NCBI GenBank assembly: GCA_027491165.1
Contig: JAIXWS010000034.1
Span: 1-44,683 of the forward strand
DNA from: Sphingobacteriales bacterium
GTDB lineage: Bacteria > Bacteroidota > Bacteroidia > Chitinophagales > Chitinophagaceae
Direction of reading: 5' to 3'
Length of the DNA: 44,683 nucleotides
The notes beneath the pieces are model-generated. The model was not told the DNA's origin and searched no databases. It saw nothing but the letters and a program-made list of their open reading frames with translations. Numbering within the stretch: the stretch's first letter is position 1; the number at the start of each line of letters is the position of its first letter. This document shows, in pieces, positions 31,127 to 39,951 of this stretch. The position numbers and the translations under genes were made by a program.

Positions 31127-33937
31127 TTATTTCTGAGCACTAGACGCAGGCATCATTAGTGCATGCAAAACATTGGTTGCGTTAAGGTATTTATTAGCTG
31201 CTTCGGTAAGCATTGCTGGGTTTATCGCTTTTACACGGGCTTCATAATTATTGATGTTTTCCGTTGGTAAAGCATATTGCTGGTATTTGCTTAAAGTGCC
31301 TAGCCAAAAGCCATTTGTTTGTCTCCCGGCTTTGAATTTTTGAATCGCCGTTTCGCTTGCTTTAGCCAATTCTTCGGCCTGAATATTTCCTGCTTTTTTG
31401 GTATCGTTTACAATTTCCCAAAAAGCTACTTGAACCTTCTCTGCATTTTCGGGCCCGCATGGCAAATAGCTTTGCATCATAAAACGCTCTTTAGGAAATT
31501 TAGACAAGCGTAAGCCAACACCGCCACCATAAATTGCACTCATTTTTTCGCGAATAATATCAGTAATTCTGTTGTCAATTACTTCTTTCAACATAGCCAA
31601 AACAAGCTCATCCTGTTGGTTGTAGGGGGTGTTAAAATAGCTCATTTCGTTGACCATGCTTTTAGGCTCATCGCCTACTTTTACAGTAAACGTATTATCG
31701 CCTTTAACGAGCTCTATTCCTAAGTCTTTGCTTTTGTTGCCCACATCTTCTTTGCCCAATCCGCCAATATATCGCTCTACTAATCCTTTAAATGTTGCTT
31801 CGGGAATGCTGCCTACAAAAAAGTAATTCATTCCATTGGCAGATGCAAAGCGTTTGCTGTAAAACGACAGTGCATTGTTGTGGTTGATGGCATCAAAATC
31901 GCTTTGTGCTGGAATTTGCTTCATTCTTGGGTTGTTTCCATACATAAAGTTGTTGAGTGTGTCTCCAAAATAACTTTGGGGATCTGATTTCATTTGCGCA
32001 ATCATTTGCATTTGTCGGTTTTTGAACGATTCAAAAGCTGTTGCGTCAACACGAGGGGCGGTGCATTTTAGATGCAATAATTGAAGTGCCGTTTCGAAAT
32101 CTTTGATGCTGGAGCGACCATTGACCATTTCGGTGTTTAAGTCCATGATGGTAGCAACGGATACGGTTTTTCCAGTTAAGAATTTTTGCAAATCGGTATT
32201 CGAAAATGCACCATAGCCCATTTCATCTACAACATTATTGCAGTAGTCGGCACTTTGATAGTCACTGCCCGTATAGAGCGAAGAACCTCCAAATCGATAA
32301 GCCGAGAAAACAATCTCGTCGTTTTTTAGATCTGTTTTTTTAAAGGTTACTTTTGCGCCATTGCTCAAAGTCCAAGTAGTGCTACCGATTTTTGTGTCTT
32401 TTTCTTCTTTGATTACTTTACCCGCTACTGGCTCTTTTGCTAATAGTTGTGTAGGTAAAGTTTTTTCTGCATAGGCCACTACATCAGATTTCAAACTATT
32501 GTCTACATAAGACTTTAGGTCGGCATCTGTGGGCAATTTGTCTCCGGTTTTGGTTGTTACTAAAGCAAAGTAGGTTTTGTCAATTCCGATTTCTTCTCTG
32601 ATTTTGTTCACTTCTTCCAAAGTGATTTTGGATAAGTTGTTTTTCATCAGATTGTATTCCCATTCGATTCCTGGTGCTGGTTCGTTGGTAAGGAAGTGTC
32701 TAACTAATTCGTCTATGCGAGTTTTAGATTCCGTTTTGTCTCTTTCATTGTACATTCTCTCGTAGTTGGCCATTGTAGCGGCTTTAGCACGGTCAAGTTC
32801 GGCTAGGGTAAAACCAAATTTCTTCACTTTCAAAGACTCTTTTATCAAGGCCTCGGTAGCGTCTTTGATTTTATCATTGCCACACACAGCAAATAATTGG
32901 AAGTTTTCCCATCCGCGAGCCCATCCGCCTTGGATGCCTCCAAAGCTGAATATGAATGGCGGGTTAGATGTGTTTTTCAATTCGTCGAAACGAGCAGACA
33001 TCATAGCGTTAAATAAAGACTGCTTGGTATCTTCAAGGTATTCTGCCCTTGTAGTGGCTGCTGTTTTTCTTTTGTTATTGCCAATGATTTGTACCACCGT
33101 GTAGGGAGTCTCTTTGTCGCTCAACACCATTGCTTTGCTGCTCGTGCGCTCCGGCACATCATAGTACTCTGGACGCGGTCTTGGATTGGCAGGGTTTTTA
33201 AAGCCGCTGAACTTTTCTTTAATCAAACGTTCGGCTTCTGACGGGTCTATATCTCCTACCACCATTACGGCTTGTAGGTTGGGTCGATACCAATCGCGGT
33301 GAAAACGCTTAATGACATCATGCTTAAAGTTTTTCAAAAGCTTGTCATCGCCAATAGGTAAGCGTTGTGCATAGCGTGACCCATTCATGTATTCGGGCAA
33401 CCATATTTTCATCATTCTATCGTCAGCGCCCTTCCCTAAACGGCTTTCTTCTAAAACCACATTGCGTTCTTTATCTATTTCTTCGTTTTCTAATAAGGCT
33501 GCGCCACTCCAATCTGCAATGATTTGAAAGCCCTGATCAATTTTCTTTTTGTCTTCTGCGGGAATGGGTAAGATGTAGACGGTTTCATCAAAGCTCGTGT
33601 AGGCATTCAAGTCGGCACCAAATTCTACACCGATGCTTTGTAGGTAATGAACCACCTCGTTTTTGGGGAAATTTTTCAAGCCATTGAAGTTCATGTGCTC
33701 CATTAAATGGGCTAAACCTAATTGGTCGTCATCTTCTTGGATAGCTCCCGCATTCACCACCATGCGGAGTTCAATTTTCTTTTCGGGCTTTTTGTTTTGA
33801 ATAATATAATACTTCAATCCGTTAGGCAATTGGCCGGTCTTGACCTTGCTATCAAGGGGTATCTTTTCGTTTTGTGCTAGAGCCAAAAGGGGTAGCATTA
33901 GACATATAAATGCCAAAAATTGTTTGAATAACTTCAT
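31127..33937 (-). CDS. M16 family metallopeptidase (pitrilysin-like), secreted
   Basis: 936 residues with a signal peptide (MKLFKQFLAFICLMLPLLALA, cut near 21). The inverted zinc motif HLMEH is at 77-81 and the third ligand is Glu157 in IDKERNVVLEE, 76 residues on as in M16. Two M16 halves are present: an active N-terminal half (about 30-480) and an inactive C-terminal half (about 520-930) that completes the clamshell. It degrades peptides in the periplasm. PqqL-like proteins share this size, so a specific role is uncertain. It is separated from the DUF3098 gene by a minus-strand terminator and is therefore its own unit. Confidence 0.95.
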   Translation of the reverse strand: MKLFKQFLAFICLMLPLLALAQNEKIPLDSKVKTGQLPNGLKYYIIQNKKPEKKIELRMVVNAGAIQEDDDQLGLAHLMEHMNFNGLKNFPKNEVVHYLQSIGVEFGADLNAYTSFDETVYILPIPAEDKKKIDQGFQIIADWSGAALLENEEIDKERNVVLEESRLGKGADDRMMKIWLPEYMNGSRYAQRLPIGDDKLLKNFKHDVIKRFHRDWYRPNLQAVMVVGDIDPSEAERLIKEKFSGFKNPANPRPRPEYYDVPERTSSKAMVLSDKETPYTVVQIIGNNKRKTAATTRAEYLEDTKQSLFNAMMSARFDELKNTSNPPFIFSFGGIQGGWARGWENFQLFAVCGNDKIKDATEALIKESLKVKKFGFTLAELDRAKAATMANYERMYNERDKTESKTRIDELVRHFLTNEPAPGIEWEYNLMKNNLSKITLEEVNKIREEIGIDKTYFALVTTKTGDKLPTDADLKSYVDNSLKSDVVAYAEKTLPTQLLAKEPVAGKVIKEEKDTKIGSTTWTLSNGAKVTFKKTDLKNDEIVFSAYRFGGSSLYTGSDYQSADYCNNVVDEMGYGAFSNTDLQKFLTGKTVSVATIMDLNTEMVNGRSSIKDFETALQLLHLKCTAPRVDATAFESFKNRQMQMIAQMKSDPQSYFGDTLNNFMYGNNPRMKQIPAQSDFDAINHNNALSFYSKRFASANGMNYFFVGSIPEATFKGLVERYIGGLGKEDVGNKSKDLGIELVKGDNTFTVKVGDEPKSMVNEMSYFNTPYNQQDELVLAMLKEVIDNRITDIIREKMSAIYGGGVGLRLSKFPKERFMMQSYLPCGPENAEKVQVAFWEIVNDTKKAGNIQAEELAKASETAIQKFKAGRQTNGFWLGTLSKYQQYALPTENINNYEARVKAINPAMLTEAANKYLNATNVLHALMMPASSAQK

Positions 33938-34029
33938 ATAAATGATGATTTAGGGTTACAAATTAGCAACAAAAATTGAAATAATAATAAAATTTAATAA
34001 ACGCAAACAAAAGAATAAGTGCTCGGCAC

Positions 34030-34064
34030 AAAAAAGAGCGCAGCTATCACAATAGCTGCGCTCT
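34030..34064 (-). terminator. Terminator after the ftsX-DUF3098 unit
   Basis: The perfect 13-bp inverted repeat AGAGCGCAGCTAT / ATAGCTGCGCTCT has a 4-nt loop (CACA). Its T-run is on the minus strand (A-run at 34030-34035). Confidence 0.92.
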
Positions 34065-34087
34065 AGTAATGTAAATCCAAAGAGGCT

Positions 34088-34324
34088 TTATTTGTCTTTT
34101 TTGATAATGGCATATACTTCGATGCCTAGGCCTATTAAAATCATAATTGGCGCCAGCGTAATCCTGCGGAAGCTATATACTTCATCATAATTAAATTTGT
34201 GTGGGTCAGGGCTTTTGCCGCCAGCCATTAGTATGAGTCCCAGCAAAATAAAGGCTACTCCAATCAGCATCCACTTATAATTGCCCTTGTCAAAAAGGAA
34301 GTCTTGTTTTGAGTTATTGCTCAT
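34088..34324 (-). CDS. DUF3098 family small membrane protein
   Basis: 78 residues with two membrane helices (about 18-34 and 58-73) joined by a loop containing KSPDPHKFNYDEVYSFRR. This is the conserved DUF3098 pattern, restricted to Bacteroidota, function unknown. In this phylum the family usually sits beside ftsX, as it does here (40 nt after it), which suggests a role at the envelope or divisome. Confidence 0.85.
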   Translation of the reverse strand: MSNNSKQDFLFDKGNYKWMLIGVAFILLGLILMAGGKSPDPHKFNYDEVYSFRRITLAPIMILIGLGIEVYAIIKKDK

Positions 34325-34364
34325 TGTGAATTAGTTTTTTTAAGAAATCGGGTTAAAAAAGAAA

Positions 34365-35222
34365 TCAATAAAGGTCGTCTACCGTAACCTTGAGGTATTT
34401 GATAACAGACCTGTGCGTGCTGACTAAAGAAATGAGTATGCCGCCAATAATCATAGAAAACATCAACAGCACAAGAAGTGTAGGGTTGTTCAGTGCTTTC
34501 AGCTCGGGCACACTAGCTTCTGCGGCCGACTTTACTAATAGCAATCCCATTACAGCCAAGACGCCACTTATCAACCCATTAATTAATGCCCGTTGGTCGA
34601 AGGGTTTGGAAATAAACCAACGTGTAGCGCCAACCATTTGCATGGTTTTAATTAAAAAACGATTACTGAACATAGCTAGGCGCACCGTATTGTCGATAAG
34701 AACAATTACTACAATAATAAGTACGATAGAAATCAGGGCTAGAATAATACTCACTTTGCGCAAGTTGTCGTTCATTTGGTGCACGATGGTTTTGGGATAG
34801 CTTACCCGATTAACCACATTGCTTTGTTCGATAAACTGCTTGATTTTTTCGATACTGTCTTTGTTTACGTATTCTTGGTGGAGGTTAAGCTCGATGCTTG
34901 AAAACAAAGGATTAAATCCCAGAAAGCTGGAAACATCTTCACCCTCTAATTCGCTTTGCATTTTCAAGGCTTCCTCTTTAGTAATGATTCTGCTTTTTTT
35001 GGTAAAAGGCTGTTTATCTACGATTGTCTTTAGCTGAGCAACGCTTTCATCTCTTACGTTGTCATGGAAGTCTATTTGTACGGCCATGCCTTCTTTAACT
35101 ACTTGCGCAAGGCTGCTTCCATTTATAACGATCCAACCCATGGTGCCTAATAGGAACAACACGAGCGAAACGCCAATAATAGAAAAAGTGTAAGACGCTT
35201 TAGATTTGTTAGTAACCGCCAT
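34365..35222 (-). CDS. ftsX: FtsX-like cell division permease
   Basis: 285 residues from the ATG at 35222. The open frame reaches 35261, but that point lies inside a consensus -7 box. The layout is that of FtsX: a short cytoplasmic N-terminus, first membrane helix (about 11-32), a periplasmic domain (about 35-150) and three more helices (about 160-180, 208-232, 250-270). With FtsE it forms an ABC-type complex that controls cell-wall hydrolases at the septum. ftsE is not adjacent, which is usual in Bacteroidota. Confidence 0.9.
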   Translation of the reverse strand: MAVTNKSKASYTFSIIGVSLVLFLLGTMGWIVINGSSLAQVVKEGMAVQIDFHDNVRDESVAQLKTIVDKQPFTKKSRIITKEEALKMQSELEGEDVSSFLGFNPLFSSIELNLHQEYVNKDSIEKIKQFIEQSNVVNRVSYPKTIVHQMNDNLRKVSIILALISIVLIIVVIVLIDNTVRLAMFSNRFLIKTMQMVGATRWFISKPFDQRALINGLISGVLAVMGLLLVKSAAEASVPELKALNNPTLLVLLMFSMIIGGILISLVSTHRSVIKYLKVTVDDLY

Positions 35223-35258
35223 TAATAAAAAGTCTGAAAATAAAAACTGTTGAAAAGC

Positions 35259-35266
35259 CAAAGCTA
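35259..35266 (-). promoter_or_regulatory. -7 element of the ftsX-DUF3098 unit
   Basis: Minus-strand TAGCTTTG matches TAnnTTTG. It lies 36 nt before the ATG at 35222, in the 122-nt gap after mreD, so ftsX may be transcribed independently of mreBCD. Confidence 0.5.
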
Positions 35267-35344
35267 AAAAATTACAGCCAATTCTATTCTTTTTTTTGGT
35301 AAAATACTGATAAAAGAATCAGGGCCTATCTTCTGCAAGTGCTT

Positions 35345-35890
35345 TTATCGTTGTGTGTTGGCCTTTTGTGAAAAGAGCAATAGGTATACGGCAATAAGCA
35401 GCATAGTGGTTAATGTAGAGGCAAAAATCTTAAGGATTAAATAGCCAATATTATTAAAGCTCCATAACTCAATCATAAAAAAAACGGAATGATGAATGAG
35501 GATAAGAAAGGCGCTATAAGTGAGGAAAGGCGGCCAGCCCATTGTCTTTACAGAGGGCGAAAGCTGGTTGTACTCTTTCATGTTTTTAGGAAGCAGTGCC
35601 GACAAAACATTCGTACGCAAATAGGCAATTAGCACCATGGCAAAAGCATGCATGCCGGGCGTGTTCATGAATGCATCCACGGTACACCCACATGCAAAAC
35701 CAATAATAAGCAATAGCCATACAGGGGCCTCAAAGGGTAGTAATAATATAAACAATGGATATAGGTAAGGTGTAAAGACCGGGAAGCCTGCTGGTTGCGA
35801 CCACCAAAACAATCCTACATTGTTCAAAATTAAAACTTGAAATAGCAACAGTAAAAAAAACTGTGCTAAGTATCTGGCATACTGGCTCAT
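35345..35890 (-). CDS. mreD: Rod shape-determining protein MreD
   Basis: 181 residues with five or six membrane helices. MreD is the polytopic partner of MreC and MreB in the elongasome. The assignment rests on size, topology and position directly after mreC, since MreD sequences are poorly conserved. Its ATG overlaps the mreC stop by 4 nt (ATGA), giving translational coupling. Confidence 0.85.
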   Translation of the reverse strand: MSQYARYLAQFFLLLLFQVLILNNVGLFWWSQPAGFPVFTPYLYPLFILLLPFEAPVWLLLIIGFACGCTVDAFMNTPGMHAFAMVLIAYLRTNVLSALLPKNMKEYNQLSPSVKTMGWPPFLTYSAFLILIHHSVFFMIELWSFNNIGYLILKIFASTLTTMLLIAVYLLLFSQKANTQR

Positions 35891-36768
35891 TTTTTTTGTG
35901 GTGCTTGTTTTAGTGCTTGCTCGGTAGTGTCTTCTAGTTTTCTGCGCTCTTCCATATAGTCGTTTTTAATGGCATATACGTATTGCATATTGCGAAAATT
36001 AGTGGCAGGCTTGATGTGTACAATTCGTGAATTATCTTTCTTGATTACAAATACTTTTTCTACTCGGCCTACTAGCATGTCTGCAGGAAACAATGTAGAA
36101 TAGCTTGTTGTCAAAACGCTGTCTCCTTTTTTGATTTTGATTTCGGCCTGTGTTATTTTCATAAATAGTTCATCAGGGCTAGAGCCTTCTTCCCAATAGA
36201 CGAAACTGGTAGTGCCATCTGTCAATTTAGCACTCAATCTTTGTTTGGTGTTGAGCACTGATAATGCAGTCGCAAAATGAGCCGAAACATTGACCACCCT
36301 TCCCACAATTCCAGCGCTTGATACAAGGGCCATGTTTTTTTCTATGCCATCTTTCGACCCTCTATTGATGGTAATAAAATTGGATGCGGCATTGATAGAA
36401 TTGTTAACGACTCTCGCTTTGAGGTAGGTGTAATGGGCATATTGTATGCGATGCGTTGAGTCGTTTAATACAAGGCTTTGGCTAACTGAGCTGTCATTAA
36501 GCAAGTCAAATTCTGTTTGTTTCGAAAGTTGTTGCCTTAATCGAGTGTTTTCGTTGAGTAAGCTGTCGTTCATTCTGCTGAGTTCAAAATAATGACGCAC
36601 ACCAGATTGCTTTTTATACCAAAAGGCCACAAACAGATTGGCTGAATTCATTAGCTCATTTCCTTGAAGGGTATTGGTTTTAGCAATCATTACCATACAC
36701 AACAATTCTAACCCTATAAAAAGAATAAGGGTGAAGAATCGTTGAATAAAAGAAATAAGGACGCGCAA
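35887..36768 (-). CDS. mreC: Rod shape-determining protein MreC
   Basis: 293 residues. One N-terminal membrane helix (about 10-30), then a coiled coil (about 63-90, SRMNDSLLNENTRLRQQL), then the MreC beta domain (about 112-270) with the typical blocks FITINRGSKDGIEKNMALVSSAGIVGRVV and KGDSVLTTSYSTLFPADMLVG. It is a periplasmic scaffold linking MreB to cell-wall synthases. A charged tail ends the chain. Confidence 0.95.
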   Translation of the reverse strand: MRVLISFIQRFFTLILFIGLELLCMVMIAKTNTLQGNELMNSANLFVAFWYKKQSGVRHYFELSRMNDSLLNENTRLRQQLSKQTEFDLLNDSSVSQSLVLNDSTHRIQYAHYTYLKARVVNNSINAASNFITINRGSKDGIEKNMALVSSAGIVGRVVNVSAHFATALSVLNTKQRLSAKLTDGTTSFVYWEEGSSPDELFMKITQAEIKIKKGDSVLTTSYSTLFPADMLVGRVEKVFVIKKDNSRIVHIKPATNFRNMQYVYAIKNDYMEERRKLEDTTEQALKQAPQKK

Positions 36769-36837
36769 GGAAAGTGTTTGCTAAAAAGGAGAGACAAGAA
36801 AATGTTTTATTGAAAAAGAAGACTTGCCAAAGCAAAA

Positions 36838-37860
36838 TTATCGCATCAAAAAGGACATCTTGGTGATGTTTTTTAACGCCAAGCCTGTGCCACGCACAAC
36901 CGCGCGTAGTGGGTCTTCGGCTACTTGAACGGGCAGTTTTATTTTTTGAGAAATTCTGCGGTCAAGTCCGCGCAATAATGCCCCACCACCAGTAAGGTAT
37001 AAGCCTCTGCGGTAAATGTCGGCAGCTAATTCTGGAGGTGTGCTTTCCAATGCTTTTAAGATCGCTTCTTCAATTTTAAATAAAGATTTATCTAAGGCTT
37101 CTGCGACCTCTTGGTAACTCACCATTATTTGTTTCGGAATACCCGTTACCAAGTCGCGACCATTCACTGCTATATCGTCTGGGGCATTTTCTAAATCCTT
37201 CAAGGCAGATCCTACGTGAATTTTAATTTGCTCGGCGGTACGCTCTCCTATCAGTAAAGAGTGGTAACGGCGCATAGCTTCCATAATATCATTGGTAAAT
37301 TCATCACCCGCAATACGAACAGACTGGTCGCAAACGATGCCGCCCAAGGCGATTACAGAAATACCTGTTGTGCCTCCCCCGATGTCAATAATCATATTGC
37401 CTGTTGGCTCTTCAACGTCAATGCCAATACCCAAAGCGGCAGCCATGGGTTCGTGTATCATATAAACCTCCTTAGCGCCGGCGCGCTCGGCAGAGTCGTG
37501 CACAGCACGTTTCTCCACTTCGGTAATGCTCGATGGAATACAAATGACCATTCTCCAGCTCGGTGGAAATAAGGATTTTTTTGGGGTAACCATTTTGATA
37601 AACTCGCGGAGCATACTTTCTGCTGCATCAAAATCTGCAATTACACCATCGCGCAAGGGGCGGATGGTTTTTAAATTGTCATGGGTTTTTTCGTGCATCA
37701 TCATCGCCTTTTTACCCACGGCCACTATTTTATTGGTCGTTCGGTCTTTGGCTACAATAGAAGGCTCATCCACCACTACTTGGTCGTTATGAATAATTAA
37801 AGTGTTCGCCGTACCCAAGTCGATAGCGATTTCTTGTGTCAAAAAACTAAATAAGCCCAT
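36838..37860 (-). CDS. mreB: Rod shape-determining protein MreB
   Basis: 340 residues, normal length. Actin-fold motifs are clear: phosphate 1 at IDLGTANTLI (about 13-22), phosphate 2 and adenosine regions at NMIIDIGGGTTGISVIALGG and LTGGGALLRGLD. MreB filaments guide lateral cell-wall growth, so the cell is probably rod-shaped. It is first in mreB-mreC-mreD; mreC starts 69 nt later. The likely promoter (CAACTTTG on the minus strand, 37913-37920) lies within an inverted repeat. Confidence 0.97.
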   Translation of the reverse strand: MGLFSFLTQEIAIDLGTANTLIIHNDQVVVDEPSIVAKDRTTNKIVAVGKKAMMMHEKTHDNLKTIRPLRDGVIADFDAAESMLREFIKMVTPKKSLFPPSWRMVICIPSSITEVEKRAVHDSAERAGAKEVYMIHEPMAAALGIGIDVEEPTGNMIIDIGGGTTGISVIALGGIVCDQSVRIAGDEFTNDIMEAMRRYHSLLIGERTAEQIKIHVGSALKDLENAPDDIAVNGRDLVTGIPKQIMVSYQEVAEALDKSLFKIEEAILKALESTPPELAADIYRRGLYLTGGGALLRGLDRRISQKIKLPVQVAEDPLRAVVRGTGLALKNITKMSFLMR

Positions 37861-38162
37861 AAAATATGTTTTGCCTTGTTTCGGCGATTTTGTTGTCGGT
37901 AATTAATCTTCGCAAAGTTGCGAAAAAATTAACACTGTTTCTAGTCTTCTTTATAAAAAAGGGAAGCTTTGTGCTATTTATTTTGTTAAAAGAAAATTCA
38001 AAGCCCTTTTGTCGTCCCTTATTTTTTAACAAAAGCCTTATTTTCATTCATTAGCGCTTGTTGTTGAGGGCTTAATTTAATTACCCACAGCTGTGTATTT
38101 CTTTCCGAAGGTCAGTCCAAAAGCTGTGCTATTTTCGACTTGATTTTAAAGCAACAAAAGCC
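37861..38162. other. 302-nt divergent intergenic region between mreB and scpB
   Basis: Very AT-rich, no credible gene. On the minus strand CAACTTTG (37913-37920) is a one-mismatch -7 box for mreB, overlapped by the inverted repeat TTCGCAA-AG-TTGCGAA (37909-37924). On the plus strand TATTTTCG lies about 30 nt before the scpB ATG and could be its -7 box. The short open frames in this stretch are of low quality. Confidence 0.5.
37909..37924. repeat. Inverted repeat over the probable mreB promoter
   Basis: TTCGCAA and TTGCGAA are perfect 7-bp arms with a 2-nt centre (AG). The element covers the candidate -7 box of mreB. It could be an operator for a dimeric regulator; as a hairpin it would have too small a loop to be stable. 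Confidence 0.4.
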
Positions 38163-38801
38163 ATGGTACTCGATCAATTAATGCTTCATGTTGAAGCCCT
38201 CATATTTGCAAGTGAACGCCCCATTACTCAAGTAGAATTGGTTGAACACATTGGCCAAACTATTGAGGAAATAATAGAGCCAGAGCGTGTTTCGGCTGGC
38301 ATTGAAGCGGTGCGTGAAAAGTATTCAACCGATTTTTATCCATTCGAATTGCGTGAAATTGGCGGTGGTTTCCAGTTTTTGACCAAAAAAGAATTTCATA
38401 AAACAGTACTGCAGCTCAATGGCGATAAGCACATTAAAAAGCTTTCGGCATCGGCAATGGAAACATTGGCTATAATTGCCTACAAACAACCTATTGCCAA
38501 AAGCGACATTGAGTTTATACGAGGCGTAAGCGCGGACTATTCTATTCAAAAATTGCTAGAAAAGGAGCTTATTGTGATTGTTGGTCGTAATGAAGATGCC
38601 GTTGGCAAGCCCTTATTGTATAGCGTTTCGCGACACTTTATGGATTATTTAGGTATCAATTCGCCTACGCAGCTACCGCAGTTGAAAGAATTAAATCTAG
38701 AATTGACTCTTCCCTCTAGTGCGCTTGATGCTCAAGTAGCTTTGTCTGAAACCGAAATGGTCGTGGATGAAGAGGGAAATCTCGGCATTCAAGAGGCTTA
38801 G
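38163..38801 (+). CDS. scpB: Segregation and condensation protein B
   Basis: 212 residues. Two winged-helix domains are present: about 5-80 (LMLHVEALIFASERPITQVELVEHI) and 95-165 (LSASAMETLAIIAYKQPIAKSDIEFIRGV). The second block is the ScpB signature. ScpB dimers bind ScpA and the SMC ATPase to condense and segregate the chromosome. The C-terminal 45 residues are acidic and poorly conserved. scpA is not adjacent. Confidence 0.95.
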   Translation: MVLDQLMLHVEALIFASERPITQVELVEHIGQTIEEIIEPERVSAGIEAVREKYSTDFYPFELREIGGGFQFLTKKEFHKTVLQLNGDKHIKKLSASAMETLAIIAYKQPIAKSDIEFIRGVSADYSIQKLLEKELIVIVGRNEDAVGKPLLYSVSRHFMDYLGINSPTQLPQLKELNLELTLPSSALDAQVALSETEMVVDEEGNLGIQEA

Positions 38802-38926
38802 CCTGGCCTTTTTTGTTTGTTTATAAGGGTTGAAAACGACAGATTGCGCAAAAAAATTTGCAATTTCTTTTGTTTTCAGCTTTTTCGTTTTATCTTACAG
38901 CGTTAAAACTTCAAAATTTTTCTGTC

Positions 38927-39805
38927 TTGAAACGATATATACTTTCACTTGCGCTTCTTTTGCCTGCAATTTCACAGGCTCAAAAGCACCACGAAGCAGG
39001 ACTGACCTTTGGTGTAAGCAATTATACTGGTGACTTACAAGACAAGCCTTTTGCGTCTACAGGACATCATCCTTTGATAGGTGCTAGCTATAAAATGTTT
39101 ATGACGCCTCGCGTTGGTTTGCGTTTTGGCGCCACATTTACTACCATTTCTGGTGCCGATAGCCTTTCTGATATAAAAGCAAATTATCTACGTAACCTTA
39201 ATTTTACTTCTCGTATTATTGAAGCTCATGCCGGCCTTGAGTATAATTTTTGGCCTATCGATCGTGTGCGTTCACGCGTTAGCCCTTATGTTTTTGCCGG
39301 CATTGGCGTCTTTTATAGTAACCCTTTTACCAACGGTATGGATGGCGAAAAGGTTTTTCTGAAGCATTTAAGTACTGAAGGTCAAGGTTTGCCTATTTAT
39401 GCAGACAGAAAGCCTTATTCTAATGTTAATGTGTCTTTTCCGTTCGGTGCGGGGGTGAAATTTTTGGTAAATAAAACCTTAGTCATCAGCGCAGAAATGG
39501 GCTTTAGGCCTACTACTACTGACTATCTTGACGATGTCAGTAAGTCTTATGTCAATTTGGATACTTTATCTAAGTACAAAGGTGCACAAGCGGTACAACT
39601 TTCTTACAGAGGCAATAAAGCGGCTGGATGGAATGAGGATGGAAACGGTAATGGACAAAGCTATGTAGATTACGGTTTTAAGCGTGGTGATAGTCGTTCG
39701 AATGATTGGTACTGGTTTGGAAATATTACGATAGCTATTTACCTCAGAGCTTCAGGTAATACACGTACTTATTGGCAGACAACTTGCCCGAGAGGTAGAA
39801 ATTAA
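38927..39805 (+). CDS. Outer membrane beta-barrel protein (DUF6089-like)
   Basis: 292 residues if it starts at TTG 38927. The open frame extends to another TTG at 38858, but the codons from 38927 give a standard signal peptide (KRYILSLALLLPAISQAQ), while the longer form buries it. The mature protein has alternating amphipathic strands from HHEAGLTFGVSNYTGDLQ to the end, an outer-membrane barrel pattern. The YTGDL start and the PYVFAGIGVFY strand resemble the DUF6089/PorG-like group, some members of which help the type IX secretion machine. A role in T9SS is inference. A terminator follows. Confidence 0.75.
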   Translation: MKRYILSLALLLPAISQAQKHHEAGLTFGVSNYTGDLQDKPFASTGHHPLIGASYKMFMTPRVGLRFGATFTTISGADSLSDIKANYLRNLNFTSRIIEAHAGLEYNFWPIDRVRSRVSPYVFAGIGVFYSNPFTNGMDGEKVFLKHLSTEGQGLPIYADRKPYSNVNVSFPFGAGVKFLVNKTLVISAEMGFRPTTTDYLDDVSKSYVNLDTLSKYKGAQAVQLSYRGNKAAGWNEDGNGNGQSYVDYGFKRGDSRSNDWYWFGNITIAIYLRASGNTRTYWQTTCPRGRN

Positions 39806-39830
39806 TAGTAACGAAATAACGAATAATATA

Positions 39831-39862
39831 GAAAGCCCAAAACATTTGTTTTGGGCTTTCTT
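39831..39862 (+). terminator. Terminator after the barrel protein gene (probably bidirectional)
   Basis: GAAAGCCCAAAACA and TGTTTTGGGCTTTC form an almost continuous inverted repeat with an ATTT loop. The tail is weak in T, but it sits in the gap between this gene and the convergent GH3 gene. Confidence 0.75.
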
Positions 39863-39951
39863 GTGTGCCCTATTGGGGCATTGTGTTTGTAAAAAAGGGG
39901 CGTATTAAAATGCCATGCTCAGTTTATGGTTGCTATTCGGAGCCCTAGGAT

